DNA of 17,109 nt from Bacteroidales bacterium Bact_23 (lineage in GTDB: Bacteria > Bacteroidota > Bacteroidia > Bacteroidales > Lentimicrobiaceae). Positions 1 through 5,720 of this stretch are shown piece by piece. Position numbers and translations under genes: made by a program. The notes beneath the pieces were generated by a model that had not been told where the DNA came from, searched no databases, and was given only the letters and a program-made list of their open reading frames with translations. Every line of letters starts with the position of its first letter. The stretch's first letter is position 1. The stretch covers positions 1-17,109 of the forward strand of contig LUZO01000312.1 in NCBI GenBank assembly GCA_001603685.1. Direction: 5' to 3'.

Positions 1-14
1 GGCGAAGACCAAGT

Positions 15-46
15 AAAGTAAAAAGATAAAAGTACAAAGTAAAAAG
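15..46. repeat. 11-bp direct repeat pair, A-rich
   Basis: AAAGTAAAAAG occurs at 15-25 and again at 36-46, with further AAGTA/AAAGTA partial copies around it. It is a low-complexity intergenic repeat with no evident coding or regulatory role. Confidence 0.6.
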
Positions 47-65
47 TCACCTGCCATGACGGGTG

Positions 66-106
66 AAAATCCGAAATCTAAAATCTGAAATCTAAAAATC
101 CGAAAT
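66..106. repeat. interleaved direct repeats of the GAAATCTAAA type
   Basis: AAAATCCGAAAT is present exactly at 66-77 and 95-106, and GAAATCTAAA exactly at 73-82 and 87-96. The copies overlap in a staggered way, as expected of a slipped or decayed short tandem array. Confidence 0.7.
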
Positions 107-113
107 TTCACAA

Positions 114-126
114 GTCCCGGAGGGAC
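114..126. repeat. REP-like small palindrome
   Basis: GTCCC (114-118) and GGGAC (122-126) form a perfect 5-bp stem around the loop GGA. Tight GC-rich palindromes of this shape are typical of REP/RAYT-type dispersed elements in Bacteroidota. No REP-associated transposase gene is in the window, so the assignment rests on shape alone. Confidence 0.4.
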
Positions 127-198
127 GGCCTTATTGCCCGCAAATCAAATAGTCGTTTCATCGGAGTTTTTCATATCTCAATGTAGCGACCTTATTAC

Positions 199-288
199 TG
201 CCACAAAGACACGGAAACACGAAATCCCACTAAAAAAAAGAAACCTTTTGTGCTTTTCGCACATACGCGGAATCTTTGACCCGTGGCA
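199..288. repeat. decayed long inverted repeat
   Basis: TGCCAC at 199-204 and GTGGCA at 283-288 are exact reverse complements and bracket two loosely complementary arms, CACAAAGACACGG-like on the left and CTTTTGTGCTTTTCGC-like on the right. This resembles the long CACAAAGACAC... hairpin repeats found between genes in Bacteroidota, here much mutated. It could contribute to transcript ends for the minus-strand operon, but no U-tract supports that. Confidence 0.4.
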
Positions 289-347
289 AAAAAAGCTGCG
301 GATGAATTGAGATACAAACCACGGAAAGAAGGATTTGTAATGGCCTG

Positions 348-1604
348 TTAGCGGTTTTCTTTGATTGTGCTGATAATCTGATTAATATCCTTTCTTCGGA
401 TAAAGAAATCTGACCAGCGGCAGGCGGCAATTTTCTTAAAGACAAACAACTGATACAACATCCCGGCGGTGTAGGATGCCGATGCCGTAATTCCTGCTCC
501 CGTTATTCCCAGTGCCGGAATCAGGGTAAAGCCCAGCGCAATGGTCAGTATCAGTCCGATGCCCGAAGAGATGGTGTTGTGCCACGGCCTGCCGCTCCCC
601 GAGAAGTAGTGGCTGAACATCAGCGAAACGGCTACGGAAACAATTCCAACTGCCAGGCTCAGAATTACCTGGTTTACATGGCTGAAATCGCTGCGGAAAA
701 TCAATACGAAGAATTCGGAGGGCAGCAGCAACAGAAATCCTGTGATCAGCACGGTGAATATCGTTGTGAATTTGATAAAACCAATGGTGATGTTCTTTGC
801 ATACTCCCGGTCGGTTGAGTTTGAAATACGCGAATACTGCACCAGGGCAATGCTTTTGGAGATAATCCAGACGCTTTCCGATATCTGCACGCCGATGGAG
901 AATACGCCCAGGGTGGCACGGTCGAAATATTTCTCGATGATGTAGTAGCTGAGGCGGTAGTTGAATAACTGCATGAAGCTGGCTGCCTGCAGGTAGCCGC
1001 CAAAACGGAAGATCTCCTTCAACAGGGCGGAATTCCATAGCTTGCCGGGCTTTCCGCCGGTAAATACGCCGCTGAAGCTGATCAGAATCCCCGCAAATAA
1101 CGCAATGAACAGCGAATTGATGTACGATTGTATGGTGCGCTGCCCGAGCAGTTCGAAAAACACCGCCAGCGACACAAGCACCGTCAGAATCTGAACAACG
1201 GCCGCGATATTGTACTGCAATACCTTCTCCTTCCCAAGCTGAACATTCTGGTTTATGGAAAAGAGCGCCTGCATGACCGAAATCACCGCCAGCGAAAAGA
1301 CCAGTTCCTGCGGTACCAGTCCGAAAAGGCCGAGCAGTAAGCTTCCCGCCACCGAAACCACGATGGCCCACAGCCACGAAGGAATCAGCAGTTGGATAAG
1401 CGGATGGCGCGGAACCAGATAAACCAGGGCGCTGCCGCCCACCATGGCGCTGATCATCTGCAGAATGCTGTTGCCCAGCACAAAGAGGGAGATGGTTCCC
1501 ATGCCTTCGGCGCCCAGTGTCCGGGCTGCCAGCCAGACAATGGCCAGATTGGTTGGCGCAATGATCAGGCGCGCGGCGGTGGTTGAGAGTATCTTCCTGA
1601 TCAT
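348..1604 (-). CDS. Wzx-type oligosaccharide flippase / polysaccharide biosynthesis membrane protein
   Basis: This 418-residue protein is very hydrophobic throughout, with about 12 membrane segments. It resembles the MOP/PST flippase superfamily, which moves lipid-linked oligosaccharides across the inner membrane. The first segment with conserved small residues (TLGAEGMGTISLFVLG, residues about 30-45) matches the usual start of this family. An Arg/Lys-rich cytoplasmic tail closes the protein. Length is normal for the family (400-500 residues). The ATG overlaps the stop of the preceding gene by 4 nt (ATGA at 1604-1601), so translation is probably coupled. It is the last gene of the operon. Substrate cannot be told from sequence. 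A MATE-type exporter is less likely given the glycosyltransferase neighbours. Confidence 0.85.
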   Translation of the reverse strand: MIRKILSTTAARLIIAPTNLAIVWLAARTLGAEGMGTISLFVLGNSILQMISAMVGGSALVYLVPRHPLIQLLIPSWLWAIVVSVAGSLLLGLFGLVPQELVFSLAVISVMQALFSINQNVQLGKEKVLQYNIAAVVQILTVLVSLAVFFELLGQRTIQSYINSLFIALFAGILISFSGVFTGGKPGKLWNSALLKEIFRFGGYLQAASFMQLFNYRLSYYIIEKYFDRATLGVFSIGVQISESVWIISKSIALVQYSRISNSTDREYAKNITIGFIKFTTIFTVLITGFLLLLPSEFFVLIFRSDFSHVNQVILSLAVGIVSVAVSLMFSHYFSGSGRPWHNTISSGIGLILTIALGFTLIPALGITGAGITASASYTAGMLYQLFVFKKIAACRWSDFFIRRKDINQIISTIKENR

Positions 1605-3322
1605 AGGCCGCTTGTAACTGGTGGAACATTCCTTTTCAGCCCGAGCCTTTTGCGGAGCTGATTTCTGAAAGAGGCGGCTGAAAAGACAAACCGTTTGCTG
1701 TCGAAACAGAGGTATTCGCCCGCCGGCGAAAGGTTGTGCAGGCCTTTAAACCCCTTTGGAGGTTCAATAAGGAAGGCCGGGCCTTCAATGAATACCTCTT
1801 CGTTCAGCGCCTTTATCTCGTTTACCACAATCCGGCCGCCATAGGTGCGGGAGCAGTCCTGCGCCGGCCTGTAGATTTTGTTGTCAACGCGGAAAAGCTG
1901 TCCGGCCGGCCTGGAACTGCGGACATTGGTCTTCACCGGATTGAGTCGGTGCGGAACAAACGGCCCTTCAAGGCTTTCGGAGTGCCAGATGTGCAACTCG
2001 GTGTTGGTGGCCCGCCCCGGGCTGAAGAACAGATACCAGCGCCCCTCATGTAGAACAAGGGTTGGATCCGCCGCATGAACTCCGGGAAGCAGCGTACGGA
2101 TGTGGCTGAGCTTCAGCGTTTCCCTGTCGAACCGGTATAGCTCAACCGAACCGTGCTCCTTTGATTCAGGGATGCAGTAATCGTTTCCGTCATGGCTGAA
2201 AACAAAGGGGTAGGAGAGGTGCCATGGTTCTTCCAGAGCTGTACTCACTTCGCCGAATGTTTCATCCTTCAGGTTGAATTGTGCCGCCGAAATCTTTCCT
2301 TTCAGCCGGCGGTAATCGTAATCCTCGAACAGCAGCAACAGGCGGTTACCGTCATGTATGGCAAACGAGTCGGCAAAATAGCGGTTGCAGCCCTTTGCAT
2401 TCAGCCACCTGACATTCAAGTTGTTTAAGACATAGGTTGTGTCTTCCGCAACTGTCCTTGTCTCTGCACGGATGATGCCGGTTGACCATTTTTCTGCCAG
2501 GAACAGCTCCTGCAGATGGAACTTCAGCTTATTGACAAATTGCCTGATCAGAAAGCGCACCATTTTGCCGTTTCCCGGCTCCTTATATATTGGAGCGGTG
2601 GTTGGGGCCGAATGGTTTTCATCCGGAAAGGGGATGCCGGCGGTGATTTCGCGGCAAACCAGGGCGGGCCAGTCGGTCGAAAGGGAAAGCGCCTGATCGA
2701 GGTTTGCCTGCCAGGAGTGGCCGATGGTTTTGAAAACACCCCTGCGCAGAATGATGCCTCCGTCGAGTCTGGTGGTGAGCCGCTGCAGGACAGAAACGGT
2801 ATAGGGGTCGTTGTTGCAGATTTCGTGAAATGCCGGTGGAATGCCCCGGTACTTCTGTACATCGCCATGATGAAATGACCAGACGCCATAAGGGGTGCAG
2901 TTCAGGATTTCGCCGCGGATAATGCCGAATCCGAATTTCAGAATGAAATCGGGCTGATACGACCGGATGGTTTCGATATCCTGCGGGCTGAAATGCTGAC
3001 TGTACTTTCCTTTTAGTTCCGGCTTGCAGTAAAGCTTTGGCAATGCAGTTATTCCGGGATTGAGTTCAGTCCGTTTAAACGATTCCGGGCGAAGGCGGTA
3101 TTGGTAATATTTTCTGAAAATAACCTTACTCCATGGGTAATCTGCAAACTTCCTTAACAGGCTTTTCTTTGCCTCCGGCTGCTGTTCCTCAGGCAAAATC
3201 AGCAAAACCGGTTCGGCGCAACCGGCTTCCAGCAGCGCATCAACGGTCAGTTTCTGCCACTGCTGCACCGCGGTGGAGTTGCACATCAATGCAAACTTCA
3301 GGCGTTTGTTATGCTCTGCCAT
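1601..3322 (-). CDS. formyltransferase-like domain fused to a GINT1-N-type beta-propeller
   Basis: This is a 573-residue two-part protein. Residues about 8-250 resemble the formyltransferase fold of Fmt and ArnA: SFHHGDVQKYRG (149-160) lines up with the NxHxSxLPxxRG motif, keeping His151 and Arg159-Gly160 but with Ser149 in place of the catalytic Asn. RLDGG (185-189) supplies the matching Asp187. Residues about 300-545 have the D/W/Y-rich repeated strands of a five-bladed propeller (EDYDYRRLKG, PYVF-like YPFVF, AADPTLV, WYLFFSP). I match these to the domain named after the N-terminus of plant glucosamine inositolphosphorylceramide transferase 1; the plant GT64 catalytic part is absent. It overlaps the upstream GT4 gene by 14 nt. 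A role in modifying a surface sugar, perhaps N-formylation, is inference. Confidence 0.75.
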   Translation of the reverse strand: MAEHNKRLKFALMCNSTAVQQWQKLTVDALLEAGCAEPVLLILPEEQQPEAKKSLLRKFADYPWSKVIFRKYYQYRLRPESFKRTELNPGITALPKLYCKPELKGKYSQHFSPQDIETIRSYQPDFILKFGFGIIRGEILNCTPYGVWSFHHGDVQKYRGIPPAFHEICNNDPYTVSVLQRLTTRLDGGIILRRGVFKTIGHSWQANLDQALSLSTDWPALVCREITAGIPFPDENHSAPTTAPIYKEPGNGKMVRFLIRQFVNKLKFHLQELFLAEKWSTGIIRAETRTVAEDTTYVLNNLNVRWLNAKGCNRYFADSFAIHDGNRLLLLFEDYDYRRLKGKISAAQFNLKDETFGEVSTALEEPWHLSYPFVFSHDGNDYCIPESKEHGSVELYRFDRETLKLSHIRTLLPGVHAADPTLVLHEGRWYLFFSPGRATNTELHIWHSESLEGPFVPHRLNPVKTNVRSSRPAGQLFRVDNKIYRPAQDCSRTYGGRIVVNEIKALNEEVFIEGPAFLIEPPKGFKGLHNLSPAGEYLCFDSKRFVFSAASFRNQLRKRLGLKRNVPPVTSGL

Positions 3323-4493
3323 GGCCTCCTCCGGTTTTCAGGGCACTGCGGTACAGTTCGTCAAGCTGAGCCGATACCGCCCGGGGGCTGAACCGGCTGC
3401 CGACAGCCGTTGCCATTTTACTGCCGTCAAATTGTTTGTGGTTGCGCAATACCTCAATCAGGGCATTGGCAAATCCGGCCTTATCGCCTGTGTTGACAAT
3501 TCTGCCAAAGCGATTTCCGATAAATTCCTTCAGATCAGCCACATCGGTTGCCACTACCGGCACACCACAGGCCAACGCCTCGTAAACAACAATGCCGAAA
3601 GTTTCGTAATTGCTGCTCAGTGCAAGGCAGGCGGAGGAGCGCAGTTCGGCTGATAGGGCTTCGTCCTGCAGCATTCCGGTGAAGCGGATGGCTCCGGCCG
3701 GCAGATTTTTTGAAGCTGCATAGGATTTTGTGGCCTCAAGATCGGCGCCTTCGCCCACCAGCACAAGGGTGGCGCCCGCAATTTCGCTCCGGACTTCTTC
3801 AAATGCATCAATCAGCAGCCTGAGGTTTTTTGATTTTTCTTCGAAGCAGGTGATGCTTATGATCTTATTTGTAACTAAATCTGATTCAGCAGGGTAGAAT
3901 AAAGATGTGTCAACCACATTGGACAGCGGCCGGTGATTGAATCTCAGGCCGCGACTCTTCATGGCAGCTGCCAGGCGGTTTGAAACCACCGTTACGGCTG
4001 TGGCATTTTTCACTACCAGGCGGGTGGCAATTTTGCGGAAGAAGCCGGAATACTGGTAATTCTCGGGGTAATAGCGCGACCAGTGTTCGGTGATAATATA
4101 GGGCACCCTCTTAGTTGCCGAAATCAGAGCTGCAATGATTGCAGTACGGGTGAGGATGTGGGCATGCACCAGCGCCGGCTTTCCGTTCAGCCGGTAACAT
4201 GCCTTTACCGCTTTTCGCCAGGCTGATGCCTGATGCATAATTCCCATTAACCCCGCTGCCTTTTTATATTCAACGGTCACTTCGGTTAACCCGCCTTCCT
4301 GATGAACCAGCGTCCGGAAGTTTTCATCACTATCCGAATCAGCTATGGCATCTATGTAAGCCACGCTAACCCTGTAGCCGGCATTTACCGCCGCCAGGGC
4401 GTGTTTTCTGACGAAAAGGCCAAGCATAGGGTCGTTTCTGCCGGGATACCAGCGCGGAATAAACAGAATGTGAGGAAGTTCCGAAGTTGTCAT
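3309..4493 (-). CDS. GT4-family glycosyltransferase
   Basis: This 394-residue cytoplasmic retaining glycosyltransferase of GT-B fold probably extends a lipid-linked glycan with a nucleotide-sugar donor. The N-terminal acceptor half has FIPRWYPGRNDPMLGLFVRKHA (residues 11-32; Gly-rich start typical of GT4) and HAHILTRTA (110-118). The C-terminal donor half has the family signature with Glu297 and Glu305 seven residues apart (YETFGIVVYEALACGVPVV). Length is normal. It is the first gene of a compact minus-strand operon; its 3' end overlaps the next gene by 14 nt. A TATATTTG box lies 25 nt before the ATG. Donor and acceptor sugars cannot be predicted. Confidence 0.92.
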   Translation of the reverse strand: MTTSELPHILFIPRWYPGRNDPMLGLFVRKHALAAVNAGYRVSVAYIDAIADSDSDENFRTLVHQEGGLTEVTVEYKKAAGLMGIMHQASAWRKAVKACYRLNGKPALVHAHILTRTAIIAALISATKRVPYIITEHWSRYYPENYQYSGFFRKIATRLVVKNATAVTVVSNRLAAAMKSRGLRFNHRPLSNVVDTSLFYPAESDLVTNKIISITCFEEKSKNLRLLIDAFEEVRSEIAGATLVLVGEGADLEATKSYAASKNLPAGAIRFTGMLQDEALSAELRSSACLALSSNYETFGIVVYEALACGVPVVATDVADLKEFIGNRFGRIVNTGDKAGFANALIEVLRNHKQFDGSKMATAVGSRFSPRAVSAQLDELYRSALKTGGGHGRA

Positions 4494-4518
4494 TGTCAGG
4501 CCCGGGTCATCGATGGTA

Positions 4519-4526
4519 CAAATATA
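4519..4526 (-). promoter_or_regulatory. -7 promoter box for the glycan operon
   Basis: Read on the minus strand this is TATATTTG, a perfect match to the Bacteroidota -7 consensus TAnnTTTG. It ends 25 nt before the glycosyltransferase ATG. At the expected -33 distance (19 nt) there is only CCTG at 4546-4549, so the upstream element is poor and activity may need an activator or be low. Confidence 0.5.
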
Positions 4527-4557
4527 ACAAGGCTGGCTGAATTATCAGGCCTAACGG

Positions 4558-4578
4558 AAAAAACAGGCAGATATTGCC
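4558..4578 (-). terminator. weak terminator-like hairpin after the HAD gene
   Basis: On the minus strand GGCA-ATATC-TGCC is followed by TG and six T residues (complement of A4558-A4563). The stem is only 4 bp, so termination would be inefficient, and some read-through into the glycan operon is possible. Confidence 0.3.
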
Positions 4579-4600
4579 ATTTTGCATCTGATTCCCCTGA

Positions 4601-5269
4601 TTAGCGCGTGAGCACCTCAGTCAGCTCTTTGAGGTTGTTCAGCACTGTATGGCCCGATTTTTCAAGCCGCTCCTTCGACTGGTGACCGTCGGCAATGAGT
4701 ATGCAGCTGATTCCCAGCGTTTCGGCAACTTCGGCATCGTGCAGGGTATCGCCGACCAGGCAGGTCTGCTGCGGCAGAAAACCGCTCTTTACAATGGCTT
4801 TCTCCGCCAGAACCAGCTTGCCGCCGCCGAAATGGTCGCTGATGCCAAATATGTAATCGAAATAGCGGGCAATGTCATTTTTTTCAGTCAGACGGGTTAA
4901 TTCGCCCTGTTCCATGGCCGATAGGATAATCTGCCGGTAGCCCTTCTCCCTGAAGTGAGCCAGCACTTCGTGGGTTCCCTTGTGCAGCGGGGAGTCGTCG
5001 GCCTTTTCGTAATAGAGGTCGATGTATTCTATGGCGATTTTTTCGAACGGATCGCGGTTGAAATCAATTCCGGCTATGGCGTAGTAATCCTTAACGGGAA
5101 AGGTGAAAATGTCAAGGTAGCGGGTTTTGTCCAGCTTTTCAAGGTTTCGCTTTACCAGCAGTTGATTGATGGTATCCAGGCAAATCTGAAGGTCGTCGAG
5201 CAGGGTTCCGTTGAAATCCCAGATGATATTGCGGATTCCGTTTAAATCCGTTTTTGAGCGTTTGTTCAT
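4601..5269 (-). CDS. HAD-superfamily phosphatase-like hydrolase
   Basis: This predicted 222-residue cytoplasmic HAD protein resembles phosphoglycolate phosphatase-like enzymes with a small helical cap. Motif I is IIWDFNGTLLDD (Asp18, but Asn20 where most members have the second Asp). Motif II is Ser117 in IILSAME, the motif III lysine is Lys151 in GGGKLVLAEKA, and motif IV is VGDTLHD (Asp174, Asp178). The DxNGT variant is, to my knowledge, frequent in Bacteroidota HAD proteins, so the gene is not obviously dead. I chose ATG 5269, which has AGGAAG seven nt upstream. An in-frame TTG at 5293 would add eight residues but lies inside a leader inverted repeat. The substrate is unknown. It lies 107 nt upstream of the glycan operon on the same strand. 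Confidence 0.85.
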   Translation of the reverse strand: MNKRSKTDLNGIRNIIWDFNGTLLDDLQICLDTINQLLVKRNLEKLDKTRYLDIFTFPVKDYYAIAGIDFNRDPFEKIAIEYIDLYYEKADDSPLHKGTHEVLAHFREKGYRQIILSAMEQGELTRLTEKNDIARYFDYIFGISDHFGGGKLVLAEKAIVKSGFLPQQTCLVGDTLHDAEVAETLGISCILIADGHQSKERLEKSGHTVLNNLKELTEVLTR

Positions 5270-5282
5270 TATTTCTTCCTTT

Positions 5283-5331
5283 TGGCAAAGCAAAAGCGGC
5301 CGGTTCCATTCTGTTTTCGCCTGCTTTGCCA
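5283..5331 (-). promoter_or_regulatory. 10-bp inverted repeat in the HAD gene leader
   Basis: TGGCAAAGCA (5283-5292) and TGCTTTGCCA (5322-5331) are exact reverse complements separated by 29 nt. The near arm ends 13 nt before the HAD ATG at 5269, so in RNA the stem would sit next to the ribosome site. It could be a leader hairpin or a DNA operator. Confidence 0.45.
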
Positions 5332-5345
5332 GTGTTCTTAACTTA

Positions 5346-5381
5346 AACCGGCAAATTTAACTAATTAATGAAAAGCCGGTT
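5346..5381 (-). promoter_or_regulatory. candidate HAD promoter with an inverted repeat across it
   Basis: TAAATTTG (5359-5352 on the minus strand) matches the TAnnTTTG -7 consensus exactly. It overlaps the left arm of AACCGGC (5346-5352) / GCCGGTT (5375-5381), whose right arm falls in the spacer to -33 region. No TTTG is found at the -33 position. An operator that blocks or recruits polymerase is a reasonable reading, but it is inference. Confidence 0.4.
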
Positions 5382-5489
5382 CAGGAGGTTTTTTTATTCC
5401 TATTGAAAAAAGAACAAAATTCCCCTGTTTTTGGCTATTACCTTTTGCACTTTTTGTTATTAAACTTTAGAACAGGATAGTATAGTGAC

Positions 5490-5606
5490 ATGCCAGTTTA
5501 CGCTATTTATTGTGTTCAGGGGAAGGTTGGAATTATTAAAGCTATTGATTCTTTGAGGTTTATTGCTGATAATTTGCTAACCATAATTGCTATTACCCAT
5601 AAGTAG
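5490..5606 (+). CDS. possible small ORF, 38 codons
   Basis: The frame opens with ATG CCA GTT TAC at 5490 and closes with TAG at 5604-5606. It encodes a 38-residue peptide rich in Ile, Leu and Ala (it begins MPVYAIYCVQGKVG and ends IIAITHK), with a moderately hydrophobic C-terminal half. AGGATAG lies about 12 nt upstream, a little far for a ribosome site. I recognise no family. It may be a chance frame in an AT-rich leader, a small membrane peptide, or an upstream ORF acting on the T9SS gene 114 nt downstream. Confidence 0.2.
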   Translation: MPVYAIYCVQGKVGIIKAIDSLRFIADNLLTIIAITHK

Positions 5607-5625
5607 TTCAAAAAAAAGTCAGGAG

Positions 5626-5650
5626 GGCAGCCGGATATTATTCCGGAGCC
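5626..5650 (+). repeat. hairpin upstream of the T9SS protein gene
   Basis: CCGGA (5631-5635) and TCCGG (5642-5646) pair around the loop TATTAT. GGC/GCC at 5626-5628 and 5648-5650 extend the stem across a small internal loop. It lies 70 nt before the ATG and has no T-tract, so it is not a terminator. Confidence 0.4.
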
Positions 5651-5720
5651 AAACTGAAAGGTTTTAATGGTATTGATAAGAATTTCTACTTCGATCTAAT
5701 AGAACTTAAAGATATTTGCT

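Larger units (their letters stand above)
1..347. repeat. gene-free, repeat-rich intergenic region downstream of the flippase
   Basis: No credible coding region is visible here. The stretch is a patchwork: A/G-rich direct repeats (1-50), a second family of short AT-rich direct repeats (66-106), a tight GTCCC/GGGAC hairpin (114-126) and a decayed inverted repeat ending in TGCCAC and GTGGCA (199-288). Such repeats are common between genes in many Bacteroidota genomes and usually have many copies; that statement is background knowledge and was not checked here. The region follows the end of the minus-strand glycan operon, and no standard hairpin plus T-tract terminator for that operon stands out. 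Confidence 0.7.
5270..5720. other. divergent intergenic region between HAD gene and T9SS protein gene
   Basis: This 451-nt AT-rich stretch serves two divergent genes. It holds a leader inverted repeat (5283-5331), a minus-strand -7 box set against an AACCGGC/GCCGGTT pair (5346-5381), a possible 38-codon ORF (5490-5606) and a hairpin (5626-5650) ahead of the T9SS gene. The best plus-strand promoter candidate is ATTG (5402-5405), 20 nt, TGTTTTTG (5426-5433), with two mismatches; it would give a leader of nearly 290 nt. No known riboswitch fold is recognisable. Confidence 0.6.

Noticed and set aside
436..1629. 397-codon open frame on the minus strand overlapping the flippase
   Set aside because: Its translation is rich in His, Arg, Gln and Gly without membrane segments or motifs. 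The overlapping frame 348-1604 is a clear flippase, so this is a shadow frame.
5270..5293. TTG-initiated 8-residue extension of the HAD protein
   Set aside because: ATG 5269 has an AGGAAG ribosome site in front, and the extra codons fall in the leader inverted repeat.
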